A stretch of DNA of 64,000 nucleotides from Planctomycetota bacterium (GCA_016712565.1 JADJQU010000004.1:372001-436000), one strand, 5' to 3'; shown: positions 46,384 through 57,066, numbered from the stretch's first letter. Program-made: numbers and translations. Notes: generated by a model not told the origin, from the letters alone.

Positions 46384-46701
46384 TCAGGGGCAACCGGGCC
46401 CCGTGGTGATCTGGACGTTCTTGCAGAAGGTGTTCTGGCACGGATTCGCGAAATCCGTGCAGGAGCTGTAGGGCCCGTGTTCCTGCGGGTAGCACCAGTT
46501 CTCGCGTTGGATCGGGCAACTGATGCAAACGCCACCCTGGTAGTTCCAGCAGCCAGCGGCGTTGGCCGGTGCGGCAGGAGCCGACAGACAGGGCGCCGCA
46601 GGCGCCGGCAAGTTGGGTGCGGCGCTCAGCACGGCGCTGTGGCCGCCGGAGAGTCCGAGGAGAGTCAAGGCGAGGGTCAGCGGGAGGACAAGTTTTCCCA
46701 C
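46384..46701 (-). CDS. Small secreted Cys-rich protein
   Basis: A 105-residue product from GTG 46701, preceded by AAGGAA at a suitable distance. The signal peptide is VGKLVLPLTLALTLLGLSGG, followed by an Ala/Pro-rich spacer and then a 50-residue Cys-rich end. That end has eight cysteines in patterns such as CWNYQGGVCISCP, NWCYPQEH, SCTDF, NPCQNTFCKN and GPGCP. The spacing suggests four disulfides. No family is recognised. It follows the membrane protein gene at 46728 with 26 bp between and is likely in one operon with it. Confidence 0.65.
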   Translation of the reverse strand: MGKLVLPLTLALTLLGLSGGHSAVLSAAPNLPAPAAPCLSAPAAPANAAGCWNYQGGVCISCPIQRENWCYPQEHGPYSSCTDFANPCQNTFCKNVQITTGPGCP

Positions 46702-46727
46702 AAGAATTCCTTCCGTGATTGGGGGGA

Positions 46728-47629
46728 CTACAAGCTCGAGTAGACGCGCTGCAAATTGGTCTTCAGTCGGTTCAGATCGTCCGTGCGCGGCCATTGTCCG
46801 CGCACGGCCGGTTGCGATTGGGTCGAATCCTTCGGCATCCCGCCCTGGAGCAGACAGTCCTTGGCCGTCCATTCCATGGGGTGTTCGGTGTCGCAACTGA
46901 ACAAAGCCCCGGTGGGAATCTGCTCCGCGGAGCCGAAGCTGGCTCGAACCGTATCAGGCGTCGGGCGGCAATCCGTGTAGATGGCGAAGTTCTTGCACTG
47001 GCCGGACTTGTCCGTCAAAGCGTGATTTCGGCGTCCAGTCCCGTGCGCTCCGCGCCCTCCATCAAATAGCCCTCCGCTGCGGGCAAACTGATGCGGTAGG
47101 AAAGCACAGGACCGCCGTGGGCGGCATTGTCCGAACGGCGCACCCACAGTTCGGCATTCACACCCTCGGGAGTGCCCAGCACGGGGTAGCGCAGAGCGCC
47201 GCTGGGATGTGACTCTGGAATAGGCGTTGCTCGCACATCCAGGCGAGTGAGCGCCAAGGCCGTGTCGAGAAACTCGCCTGGGTCGATCTGTGAAACGAGC
47301 GTGGTCTCGATCGCCGTGCGCAGCGATTGGGCGCACAACTCTTGCGGTTCGCCACGCGGGGCCTGACCATCGCCATGCGCCGTGAGTTCGTCAGCGGCGG
47401 CGCCGCTGCAGAGAGATTCCGCTTGTCGCGCGCAGGCCTCGCTCGACTCCGTGGCAAACGCGTCAGCACCCCCGCCGGCGTCCTGAGGCAGCTGCGTCAG
47501 CGCTCGCCTGGATCCTCCGTCGAAAAATGCCTGTCGCACGGCGAGCCAGACACACAATCCAAGACACGCCGCACCGAGGACCGCGAGCGAACTGCGCGTT
47601 GCGCTCGCGCGCTGCAAACTAGCCGACAT
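46728..47629 (-). CDS. Membrane-anchored extracytoplasmic protein, frameshifted
   Basis: About 300 residues in two frames. The first part (from ATG 47629) starts with a membrane anchor, SLAVLGAACLGLCVWLAVRQ, then an extracytoplasmic part ending EITL at a TGA near 47017. The other frame continues directly TDKSGQCKNFAIYTDCRPTP, IPTGALFSCDTEHPMEW, DCLLQGGM and a C-terminus ending LQRVYSSL. Restoring one T in CTTTGACGG joins them as EITLLTDKSGQC. Three to six Cys lie in the second half. No family is recognised. It forms a probable two-gene operon with the Cys-rich secreted gene. Confidence 0.6.
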
Positions 47630-48051
47630 GCATCACCTCCGTGGGAACTGGAAGTATTGGATCGTCCACCGGTCGCTGGCACCTGGATGCCTGTGATATC
47701 GGCCGTTTGTCGGCGCCTCAAGGGGGCCGAGAGCGGATTTCGGGTCTTGGGCGCCCTGCCCCCTCGTCAGAGCCGGCCAGGGTGCCTCGGGGTGCGTTGC
47801 AACACCCCCTGAAGTCGACGCCGGGCACCCGGCGGGCGCGCGGACGCCTGCCCAGGAATCCAATGGCTTGACTCCCAATGCCGTCCCGAACAGCCCCGCC
47901 TGGGCGAGCGGCGGTGCAAGGACGTGACCGGGGAGCGGGAAGCGCGGATCGAGGAGCAACGGCATCTCATGGATGCGACCACACCGCGGACGGCCCGGTT
48001 GCAGCGCAACTCACAAACTTGCGCCGCCGTCGAGGGCGTCGCTGCGCGTTC
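47630..48051. other. Intergenic spacer of 422 bp
   Basis: The spacer lies between two genes on the minus strand: upstream of the membrane-anchored gene and downstream of the boxR-like regulator. No coding frame is convincing. A small hairpin, GGGGTG with CACCCC around CGTTGCAA, is at about 47790-47810 and may be a terminator of the regulator gene, though without a T tract. The promoter of the membrane-anchored gene is expected near 47640-47700. Confidence 0.5.
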
Positions 48052-48795
48052 TCAGCCTGCGGAAAAGCGCGCCGCCAGTTCGGCCGCCAGATCAGGCACG
48101 CCGCGTCCCGAAGTGTCCAGCGTCAGCTCACAGCGCGCGTAATCCGCCTCGCGCTCGGAGAGCAGCGCGCGCAATTCGGCCATGGCCTCGGGACGCCCGC
48201 GCATGGGACGCACGTCGCCCTGGGCTGCCACGCGCTGGTAGTGCTCCTCGGGACGGGCGCGCAACCAAACCGTGTGACACGTTTGGCGCAGACGCGCGAA
48301 CGTGTCGCTGGCGCGCACCAGCGAGCCGCCCGTGGCCAGCACCAGCGAGCCGCCGCCGGAGAGCACCGCTTCCAGCGCCTCGCGCTCCATGCGCCGGAAG
48401 CCCGCCACGCCGTGCAAATCGAAGATCGCGGCCAAGGCCATGCCGGTTTGCTCCTCGATGCGTTGATCCAGTTCCACGAAGGGCACCTCCAGAGCCAGGG
48501 CCAGTGCACGCCCCACGCTGGACTTGCCCGCGCCCCGCAGCCCCAGCAGCGCGATCCGTCCCGCGCGCAGGGCGGACACGTCGAAGTCGACGAGCTCCCC
48601 CGCGCGCAGGCCCAGGGACTCCGCCAGGGCGTGCAGGGTCGTGACGGTCAGGTTGGCGCGGCCCGCCTCGGCCTCGGTCACATGGCGGCGGCTGACGCCC
48701 GAGTGGCGCGCGAGATCGCTCACCGACAGGTCGGCCGCGAGCCGGGCGGTCCGCAGTCGGCGACCGAGTTCTGCGAGGATGGGCTGGGGTTCCAT
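48052..48795 (-). CDS. boxR: BoxR/BzdR-type regulator: HTH plus shikimate-kinase-like domain
   Basis: A 247-residue fusion that in known bacteria senses benzoyl-CoA and represses box or bzd genes. Residues 1-75 form an XRE-type helix-turn-helix (LGRRLRTARLAADLSVSDLA, HSGVSRRHVTEAEAGRANLT). Residues about 80-245 are shikimate kinase-like, with Walker A LLGLRGAGKSSVGRALA, the VELDQRIEEQTG segment, EREALEAVLSGG and the lid region. As in BzdR the kinase part is probably a ligand-binding domain. It is divergently transcribed from boxC-boxB, which makes the assignment much stronger than homology alone. ATG 48795. Confidence 0.9.
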   Translation of the reverse strand: MEPQPILAELGRRLRTARLAADLSVSDLARHSGVSRRHVTEAEAGRANLTVTTLHALAESLGLRAGELVDFDVSALRAGRIALLGLRGAGKSSVGRALALALEVPFVELDQRIEEQTGMALAAIFDLHGVAGFRRMEREALEAVLSGGGSLVLATGGSLVRASDTFARLRQTCHTVWLRARPEEHYQRVAAQGDVRPMRGRPEAMAELRALLSEREADYARCELTLDTSGRGVPDLAAELAARFSAG

Positions 48796-48888
48796 GGGTC
48801 CTGGGCGGGGGCGGGCCCAAAAATCCGTCGGCGGGGGCTGGACCGCGCTCCGAACTGTGAGCTAGAGTGCGCTACTCCCGACCGACAT

Positions 48889-48904
48889 GGGCAGTATACT
48901 GCCC
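48889..48904. promoter_or_regulatory. 16-bp perfect palindrome, candidate operator and promoter core
   Basis: GGGCAGTATACTGCCC is a perfect inverted repeat. It lies in the 156-bp gap between the divergent regulator (start 48795) and boxC. The centre holds TATACT, which could be the -10 box of boxC and, by symmetry, also of the regulator. A dimeric repressor bound here would block either promoter. Assignment to the boxR product is an inference from position. Confidence 0.65.
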
Positions 48905-48951
48905 GCTCGGACGCAATTCCAGTCCCCCACGCCCCCAGCCCCTCCAAAGCC

Positions 48952-50598
48952 TTGGCCGCGACTCTCGCCCCCCAGACCCGGGTCAACTTCCAGACGAGCC
49001 CGGACCGCTACCGCCACTGGAAGGTCGCCTACGCGGGCGACATCGCCACACTGACGATGGCCGTCCATCCCCACGGCGGCCAGCGCGAGGGCTACGAGCT
49101 CAAGCTCAACAGCTACGACCTGGGCGTGGACATCGAACTGGCCGACTTCGTCCAGCGCCTGCGCTTCGAGCACCCCGAGGTGCGCTGCGTGGTGATCACC
49201 GGGGGTCTCGACCGCGTGTTCTGCGCCGGCGCGAACATCGTGATGCTGCGCACCTCGACCCACGGCTTCAAAGTGAACTTCTGCAAGTTCACCAACGAGA
49301 CGCGCCTGTACCTGGAGGACGCGAGCCAGAATTCCGGCGTGCGCTTCCTGGCCGCGCTCAACGGCACCGCCTCCGGCGGCGGCTACGAACTGGCCCTCGC
49401 CTGCGACAAGATCCTGCTGGTGGACGACCGCAACAGCGCGGTGTCGTTTCCCGAGGTGCCGCTCCTGGGCGTGCTGCCCGGCACCGGCGGGCTGACGCGC
49501 ATCGCCGACAAGCGCAAGATCCGCCGCGACCGCACCGACGTCTTCTCCACGATCGCCGAGGGCATCAAGGGCAAGCGCGCGGTGGAGTGGAACCTGGTGG
49601 ACGCCATCGCGCCGCTTTCCCGCTGGAACGAGTCCGTGGGTGAGATGGCACGGAGCCTCGCCGATTCGCTGCCCCGCAAGGCCGAGCGCGGGATCCAGCT
49701 TGAAGCGCTGGCCATGGACTTCGAATCCGACGCCTGGAACGGCAACTACGTGTCCTGCAAGCTCGATCGCTCCCAGCACACGGCGGAGTTGACCCTCGAA
49801 GCGCCCGAGCGCTTCGCCACGAGCGAAAAGGAAGCCGTGGACCAGGGGGCCGCCTGGTGGATCCTGCGCGCCCTGCGCGAGCTGGACGAGTGCCTCCTGC
49901 AGCTGCGGCTCAACGAGCCCGAGATCGGTCTGGTGCTCCTCCGCGTGCGCGGCCAGGCCGCGGCCTGGCGCGCCACGGACGCGCTGTTCGCGGGCTCCAA
50001 GCACTGGTTCGTCCATGAGGTGCGGCACTTCGGGAAGCGCGTGCTCAAGCGCGTGGACAACACCGCCAAGAGCTTCTACGCCATCGCCGATCAGGGCTCC
50101 TGCTTCGTGGGCCTGGGCCTGGAACTGGCCCTGGCCGCCGACCGCATCTACGTGCTCAACGACCCGGACGCGCCGGTGTCCCTCGGCACCACGGAGGCCA
50201 ACCGCGGCCTGTTCCCCATGGCCAACGGGCTCACGCGGCTCGCCACGCGTTTCCTGGGGGATCCCGCCGCGGCGGAGCGGATCTCCCGCACCGAGACCAT
50301 GGACGCCGAGGCCGCCAGCACGCTGGGCCTGGCCACCGTGGCACCCGACTCCATCGACTGGGACGACGAGCTGCGCCTGGCCGTGGAGGAGCGAGCCGCG
50401 TTCTCCCCCGACGCCATGACGGGCATGGAGGCCAACCTGCGCTTCGCTGGTCCGGAGACCATGGAGACGAAGATCTTCGGCCGGTTGTCCGCCTGGCAGA
50501 ACTGGATCTTCCAGCGGCCCAATGCCGTGGGTGAGCGCGGTGCGCTGACCTGCTACGGCACGCCCGAGGCCCCCGAGTTCGACAGCTCGCGTACCTGA
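48952..50598 (+). CDS. boxC: 2,3-epoxybenzoyl-CoA dihydrolase BoxC
   Basis: BoxC hydrolyses 2,3-epoxybenzoyl-CoA, opening the ring and releasing formate. The 548-residue protein has the double crotonase layout. In the first half: NSYDLGVDIELADFVQRLRF, CVVITGGLDRVFCAGANIVM, VNFCKFTNETRLYLEDAS, LAALNGTASGGGYELALACD, FPEVPLLGVLPGTGGLTRI. In the second half: GSCFVGLGLELALAADRIYV. The family is about 555 residues. In-frame TTG 48952 gives the expected N-terminus just before RVNFQTSPDRYRHWK. An ATG at 48887 is one base out of frame and would also fit if a base were missing. boxB follows after 46 bp. Confidence 0.94.
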   Translation: MAATLAPQTRVNFQTSPDRYRHWKVAYAGDIATLTMAVHPHGGQREGYELKLNSYDLGVDIELADFVQRLRFEHPEVRCVVITGGLDRVFCAGANIVMLRTSTHGFKVNFCKFTNETRLYLEDASQNSGVRFLAALNGTASGGGYELALACDKILLVDDRNSAVSFPEVPLLGVLPGTGGLTRIADKRKIRRDRTDVFSTIAEGIKGKRAVEWNLVDAIAPLSRWNESVGEMARSLADSLPRKAERGIQLEALAMDFESDAWNGNYVSCKLDRSQHTAELTLEAPERFATSEKEAVDQGAAWWILRALRELDECLLQLRLNEPEIGLVLLRVRGQAAAWRATDALFAGSKHWFVHEVRHFGKRVLKRVDNTAKSFYAIADQGSCFVGLGLELALAADRIYVLNDPDAPVSLGTTEANRGLFPMANGLTRLATRFLGDPAAAERISRTETMDAEAASTLGLATVAPDSIDWDDELRLAVEERAAFSPDAMTGMEANLRFAGPETMETKIFGRLSAWQNWIFQRPNAVGERGALTCYGTPEAPEFDSSRT

Positions 50599-50644
50599 GA
50601 CCCACGCGCCCACGCCCAAGCTCACCTCCTACCCACCGAACGCC

Positions 50645-52057
<1,413 letters not shown>

Positions 52058-52103
52058 CCCGCCGCCCGCACCGGGAAGTTCTTTCCGCGGCCCTCCCGGC
52101 CTT

Positions 52104-52123
52104 GGACGCCCCGCCCGGCGTCC
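52104..52123 (+). terminator. Hairpin after boxB
   Basis: GGACGCC (52104-52110) pairs with GGCGTCC (52117-52123) around CCGCCC. It sits 46 bp after the boxB stop and could end the boxCB transcript. No T tract follows, so the assignment is moderate. Confidence 0.45.
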
Positions 52124-52311
52124 CTGGCCGGGGGGGCCGCGGCCTTGGCGCCGCCGCGCCTTCGAGGCCCCATGGACGGGCAAGGCGCCTTCGAAATTCA
52201 AGGCCCGCCTAGGAACTCCCATTTTCCTTGAAGCGCTCGATGCAGCGCTCCCGATGAGGGCTCCGGAAGTCAAGCACGGCCGCCGGGGGGCGGCCCCAAT
52301 CCGGAGTCAAC

Positions 52312-54819
52312 ATGATCAGATGGAACAGTCGAGCGGGCCGCGGCAACACCGCGCCCCGCGTGTGGAATGAAGCAGGGACGGATTCACTCGGCCACGGCGG
52401 CCGCGCCCTGCGGGGCATCGGAGTCCTGGCCCTGACGGCGGTGGCCTTCGTGGCGGCCGCGGGCGAGGCCCGAGCCCAGGGGAACTACAACGTGGTGGCG
52501 CAGATGGAGCTCGGTGCGCCGACCTCCTCCAGCTTCGTGCTGCACGGCACGATCCCGGTGCCCCCGGGAACCTTCCCGCGGCAGGACGGCCGCGTGCCGT
52601 TCGCGATCGTCGATTCCAACGGCACCGTGGTCGACACGCAGATGGAAGTCGTCACGCGCTACCCCAAGGACAGCGACGGCGCGGACGTGGTCGAAGTGCT
52701 CGGCCGTGTCAGCGTGCCCGCCAACACTCCCGCCGGCACGCGGCTCCTCTACAAGGTGATCGATCACCTGCACACGCCGACGCCCGCCCAGGTGCACCCC
52801 ACGGCGGCCTCACTGCTTTCCAACCCGGGCACGATCCTGGTCGTGGCCAAGGACTGCTTCGGCAACAGCTACTCGACGGAGCTCTCGCCCGGCGCGCCGG
52901 CGACGCCCTCGGTGACGGTGACCACCCTGAAGGCAGGGGCCGGCGCCAAGCAGACCCTGGTGTACGGCACGATGATGCCCCAGACCTCGAACATCGGTGC
53001 CCCCAGCGGCGCACTGCAGCACCTCTTCGGCGTCCACGGCTACTTCACCTCCTGGGCCGGCGAGGAAGTGATCTCCCTCGACATGCGCGTGAACAACGGC
53101 GCCTCGGGCCTCGACCCGGCGACGAACATGGACAACCCCCTGGGGGTGGTCTACTTCCAGTCGCTGGAGTTGTGGGTCAAGAACGGCTGGAACCTGCTGC
53201 AGCAGGCGCCGGGCCCGATGTTCGGCAGCTCGCGCACCCAGGGCAACTACACGGCCTACTCGATCATCGAGCCCAACGCCGACGGCACGCTGCACTACAT
53301 GCCCTCCCAGGGCCAGTTCGTGCGCCGCCTCGCGCTGTGCAAGATCGGCCAGGAGGCCAAGGCCAACGCGCTCCTGGACAGCGAAGGCCAGGCGTTCTGC
53401 AAGCGCGGCAACTCCCCCACCAGCGGCCAGGAGTTGTTCTCGTGGTGGAACCCGCTGACGGCACGCTACTACCCGCAGCGCCACCGCCTGCCTGAGTTGG
53501 ACCACCTGGGCGGGGACGCCATCCGCCTCAAGCTCAAGAACCAGCACGCGATCATCCACACGGCCCTGACCACCGGCACGGCCGGAGGCTGCATCGGCGT
53601 GCCGAACCAGGGCTGGGCACATCCCTGGGGCGCCAAGTACGGCGGCATGACCGGCGGCAGCGAGGTGTTCCTCTTCGACGGGTTCCTGGTGGCCGAGGGC
53701 GCCTCCAACGAGGGCTGGCGCGCCACGCAGCTGACCCACCGCGCCTACATGGACCGCCAGCCCGACGCCCTCTACAACAAGGACGGACGGCCGACGGAGC
53801 TTTCCCAGTGGCTGCAGCAGGGCCCCAACGGTCCCTACGTGAACATGTACTTCTACGGCCGGTTGCTGGCGGGCAACGACCCGTTCGGCTTCAAGGTGGC
53901 CTCGAAGCACCAGGTCACCTGGGTCACGGCGAACAACAAGAAGCCCGCGTACCAAACCCTGCTGGCGTCCTTCTCGCCCGTGGACCTGCAACACGTCGTG
54001 CGCACCACGCGTTCGATGAAGACCCTGGCCTGGCTCGGCAACGACAGCCTGGCCAAGGACGACCTGAGGAGCCGCGCGGAGATCTTCCGCCTCTCCTACC
54101 ACCAGTATCCCAACAGCTCGACGAACAAGGCCCAGGGGGGCGGACTGCTCGACAGCTTCCGCGCCGTCACGAACGCGCCGGGCGCGGGCTTCAAGATCGG
54201 CCGCGCCCAGGGCTGGGGTCTGGACACCGTCAACGCGGCCTACGCGCTCGGTGACTCGAACTACCGCCAGAGCGTGCTGCCCTGGTACGGAGTGTTCACT
54301 CGCACGCTGTCCCTGGGACAGGTCGCCTGCAACGGCTACATCCAGTCCCAGGTCAGCAACAAGCAGCTGAACGGCCTCTACTACATGCACCAGCAGTACG
54401 AGATGTCGATCCTGGAGAACGGCATGCGCGGCGCGATCGAGTCGGTGCTGCGAGGCGTCGACCCGACCAATGCCACGACGATGACCCAAGTGCTGGATCG
54501 CCAGATCCAGGGGATGATCTCGCCCCAGTCCTGGGACCCGGTCAAGAAGGGCCCCTGGAAGAACCTGGCCATGGCGGCGCTCAACGACCCGACGACGCCC
54601 TTCTGCAACTTCGTCCCGCCGGGCGGCACGAGCCCCGGCGTCGAGAAGTACCAGAACTGGTCTTCCTACGCCTACGGCTACGAGATCAGCCACAACCAGA
54701 ACCTGCTCAACTTCGCCAAGACGCAGATGGGCGGCGACCTCCTGACGGTGATCAAGGCCAAGGGCTTCAAGGACCTCGAGCAGCGGCTGGCGCTCCTGGC
54801 CCTGCTGCAGCGGCCCTAG
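52312..54819 (+). CDS. Large secreted protein, RIFT-barrel-like N-terminus (paralogue 1)
   Basis: An 835-residue secreted protein. Signal segment LRGIGVLALTAVAFVAAAGE lies at about residues 35-55, after a polar N-terminus. The mature part opens SSSFVLHGTIPVPPGTFPRQ, then PFAIVDSNGTVVDTQMEVVT and RYPKDSDGADVVEVLGRVSV. That follows the 'neutral-entry sugar-binding' pattern of the RIFT-barrel N-terminal domain of YetA/PL26-type lyases. A central beta-rich part (about 180-330) and a long helical C-terminal part (from about 430) resemble the rest of such a protein, with DLQHVVRTTRSMKTLAWLGN and YYMHQQYEMSILENGMRGAI. It is a paralogue of the gene at 57801. Enzymatic activity is not proved. Confidence 0.7.
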   Translation: MIRWNSRAGRGNTAPRVWNEAGTDSLGHGGRALRGIGVLALTAVAFVAAAGEARAQGNYNVVAQMELGAPTSSSFVLHGTIPVPPGTFPRQDGRVPFAIVDSNGTVVDTQMEVVTRYPKDSDGADVVEVLGRVSVPANTPAGTRLLYKVIDHLHTPTPAQVHPTAASLLSNPGTILVVAKDCFGNSYSTELSPGAPATPSVTVTTLKAGAGAKQTLVYGTMMPQTSNIGAPSGALQHLFGVHGYFTSWAGEEVISLDMRVNNGASGLDPATNMDNPLGVVYFQSLELWVKNGWNLLQQAPGPMFGSSRTQGNYTAYSIIEPNADGTLHYMPSQGQFVRRLALCKIGQEAKANALLDSEGQAFCKRGNSPTSGQELFSWWNPLTARYYPQRHRLPELDHLGGDAIRLKLKNQHAIIHTALTTGTAGGCIGVPNQGWAHPWGAKYGGMTGGSEVFLFDGFLVAEGASNEGWRATQLTHRAYMDRQPDALYNKDGRPTELSQWLQQGPNGPYVNMYFYGRLLAGNDPFGFKVASKHQVTWVTANNKKPAYQTLLASFSPVDLQHVVRTTRSMKTLAWLGNDSLAKDDLRSRAEIFRLSYHQYPNSSTNKAQGGGLLDSFRAVTNAPGAGFKIGRAQGWGLDTVNAAYALGDSNYRQSVLPWYGVFTRTLSLGQVACNGYIQSQVSNKQLNGLYYMHQQYEMSILENGMRGAIESVLRGVDPTNATTMTQVLDRQIQGMISPQSWDPVKKGPWKNLAMAALNDPTTPFCNFVPPGGTSPGVEKYQNWSSYAYGYEISHNQNLLNFAKTQMGGDLLTVIKAKGFKDLEQRLALLALLQRP

Positions 54820-54857
54820 GTCCCAGCGCGGGCGACCCTTCGGGGGTCGTCGATTCC

Positions 54858-54890
54858 ACGGCGGGCGGTCCCCTGGGGGCCGCCCGCCGT
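54858..54890 (+). terminator. Strong hairpin after paralogue 1
   Basis: Fifteen pairs (54858-54872 with 54876-54890, one G-U) around CTG, followed by GCTTTCC. A second short stem with a TTCGG loop lies just before it (54833-54838 with 54844-54849). Together they separate paralogue 1 from the sulfatase-like gene. Confidence 0.65.
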
Positions 54891-55014
54891 GCTTTCCGGC
54901 CCGCCCCCGATCCAGGGGCGCGTCCCCGCGCCGGATTCCGGAGCGGCGATTGGAAGGCCGCCCGGCCAGCGCATAGGTTCTCCCCCCGGCCGTCCGACAA
55001 GGACTGCCCCGACG

Positions 55015-57066
55015 ATGATCCAACGCAGCGAATTTGCCGCCCACAAGCTTCCCTACTCCACGGCCCTGGGCACGGGTCTCACCCTGGGATCCCTGGATGC
55101 CCTGGTGGACCTGTCCGTGCGCTCGAGCAACTCGGCCTCGCCCCTGTCCACCTGGACCGCGTTGGGGGTCTCCACCCTGGCGGGCTTCCTGTTGCACCTG
55201 CTCCTCTGGGCCCTCTCTTCCACCGTGCAGCGTTTCGCGCCGATCCTGGGCGCGCGCGCCTGGGCCGTGGCCGCCGCCTCCCTGACCCTGGCCCTTCCGA
55301 CGCTGCTTTCCTGCTACCGCGCCGTGGATCCCACGCCGCGGGCCAGCCTGCTCGCCGTTCCCGCGGCCCTGGCGGTGGCCGTGGGCGTCTACTGGATCGC
55401 GCGCCCCTTCACCGCCAAGGCGGGCGGCACCACGGTGGCCGTGCTGTTCTCCGCTTGGACCGCCGCGGCCGCCCTGGGAGCCGCCGGACTGCTCGCTCTG
55501 TCCAAGGCGGGCCGGCTGGCGGGCCCCGCGCAGCAGGGACCGGCGCTGCTCGGGCTCCTGGCGCTGCTTTTTTTCTACGCCCGATGGGCCTGGCGCACGA
55601 CGGGGGCGATGCCGGCGGTCTACCTCCAGCGGACGCTCTTCCTGGGCTCGCTGGTGCTGGGCGGCATGCACTTGATCCCCGATTCGAGCGCCGAGGCCTC
55701 GAAGGGACGGCCCCCCGCGGGACGCAAGCCGCGCCACGTGATCCTGGTGGTCGTGGACACGCTGCGGGCGGACTACCTCTCGTGCTACTCCGAGGCAGCG
55801 CCCCCGACGCCCGAGGTGGACGGCCTCGCCGCGAAGAGCCTGTTCTTCGAGAACCCCCGTTCCTCGGCGCCCTGGACCTTCCCGTCGGTCTCCTCGATCC
55901 TGACGGGCCTTGCCCCATCGGTGCACCTGGGCCTGCGGCCCTTCGATGCCCTGCCGCGCTCGGTGAAGACCCTGGCGGCGCGCATGTCGGAGGCCGGCTT
56001 CCTGACCGCGGCCTTCGTGCGCAATCCGGCGCTGCGACGCTACACGGAAATCGACCGGGGCTTCGACGAGTATCACTATCAGCGGGAACCCCACTCGCCC
56101 TCGGCCCTGGCCGAGGTGCTGCTGCGCGGGGTCCTGCCCGACATCTACCTGGCGCAGGTGGGCGCGGGCATCCAATCGCGACGCGCCGCACAGTGGATCG
56201 CGGACCACAAGGACCGCGACTTCTTCCTGTGGATCCACTACTTCGATCCGCACATGGCCTACAACCCGCCGCGCGAGTTCCAGCCCGAGGGAACGCCGCC
56301 GGCCCAGGTGGGTCGCAACTTCGAGGACGCCGCGCGAGTGCGCGGGGGCTTCTTCAACCCAGACGCCTCGGAGCGTCAATGGATCCGCGACCTGTACGCG
56401 GGCGAGGTGCGCGCCACCGACCGCGACCTGGGGGGACTGTTCCGGGCCCTGGACTCCGAGGGGCTCATGGAGGACTGCACGCTGGTGTTCACCGCCGACC
56501 ATGGCGACGAACTCTGGGAGCACGACGCCTTCGAGCACGGTCACACGATGTACGACGAGGTCCTCGGTGTGCCGCTGTTCATGAAGCTGCCGGGAGGAGC
56601 CCTGGCAGGCCGAGTTTCGGAGCCCGTCTCCAACCAAAGCGTGGCCGCCACGATCCTGGAAGTGGCGGGCGTGCCCTACCGCGAGGCGGAACTGTCCGCA
56701 CCGCCCCTGGTGCGTCGCTCGGGCCCCGGCGGGGACCTGACCCTGGATGTCCAGCCGCGCCCCCTGGTGGCCAACGGGATCCTCTACTTCGAGGCGCGCT
56801 CGGCCGTGGTCTTCGAGGGCTTCAAGTTCATCAAGTTCCGAGTTTCGAAGCGCGAGGAGCTCTACGACCTGGCCTCCGACCCGGGGGAACAGAAGAACCT
56901 GGCGGAAGCCAGGCCGGACCTGGTGGCCCGGGGCCGCGCCCTCCTGGAGGAGGAACTCGCTACCGCGGAGCGCATGCGCCGGGAGTTGGGCATCGAATCG
57001 GCGACCTCAGGCCCCCTGGACGACGACACGGCCCGTGCCATGCGCGCACTGGGCTACGTGAAGTGA
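55015..57066 (+). CDS. Membrane-anchored sulfatase-superfamily enzyme without formylglycine site
   Basis: A 683-residue protein. The first 230 residues hold about six hydrophobic helices (GVSTLAGFLLHLLLWALSST, LLGLLALLFFYARWAW and others). The alkaline phosphatase/sulfatase domain begins HVILVVVDTLRADYLSCYSE. At the nucleophile position it reads APWTFPSVSSILTGLAPSVH: Thr replaces the Cys or Ser of the C/S-x-P-x-R sulfatase motif, and no Arg follows. Metal motifs are TLVFTADHGDELWEH and HGHTMYDEVLGVPLFMKLPG. A Thr nucleophile is known from phospho-transferring relatives such as LtaS. So it may be a phosphotransferase or phosphodiesterase rather than a sulfatase. It sits between two large secreted paralogues. 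Confidence 0.85.
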   Translation: MIQRSEFAAHKLPYSTALGTGLTLGSLDALVDLSVRSSNSASPLSTWTALGVSTLAGFLLHLLLWALSSTVQRFAPILGARAWAVAAASLTLALPTLLSCYRAVDPTPRASLLAVPAALAVAVGVYWIARPFTAKAGGTTVAVLFSAWTAAAALGAAGLLALSKAGRLAGPAQQGPALLGLLALLFFYARWAWRTTGAMPAVYLQRTLFLGSLVLGGMHLIPDSSAEASKGRPPAGRKPRHVILVVVDTLRADYLSCYSEAAPPTPEVDGLAAKSLFFENPRSSAPWTFPSVSSILTGLAPSVHLGLRPFDALPRSVKTLAARMSEAGFLTAAFVRNPALRRYTEIDRGFDEYHYQREPHSPSALAEVLLRGVLPDIYLAQVGAGIQSRRAAQWIADHKDRDFFLWIHYFDPHMAYNPPREFQPEGTPPAQVGRNFEDAARVRGGFFNPDASERQWIRDLYAGEVRATDRDLGGLFRALDSEGLMEDCTLVFTADHGDELWEHDAFEHGHTMYDEVLGVPLFMKLPGGALAGRVSEPVSNQSVAATILEVAGVPYREAELSAPPLVRRSGPGGDLTLDVQPRPLVANGILYFEARSAVVFEGFKFIKFRVSKREELYDLASDPGEQKNLAEARPDLVARGRALLEEELATAERMRRELGIESATSGPLDDDTARAMRALGYVK

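Noticed and set aside
47633..47965. Short frames on both strands in the spacer before the boxR-like gene
   Set aside because: Their Pro/Arg-rich composition, lack of a ribosome binding site and lack of motifs argue against coding.
48887..48951. ATG at 48887 as the start of boxC
   Set aside because: It is out of frame as sequenced and overlaps the palindrome. TTG 48952 is in frame, and the leader then fits a -10 box at TATACT. It would be reopened if resequencing adds a base here.
52810..56637. 1275-codon minus-strand open frame across paralogue 1 and the sulfatase-like gene
   Set aside because: It is antisense to two genes with clear motifs, its composition is typical of GC-rich shadow frames, and it crosses terminators.
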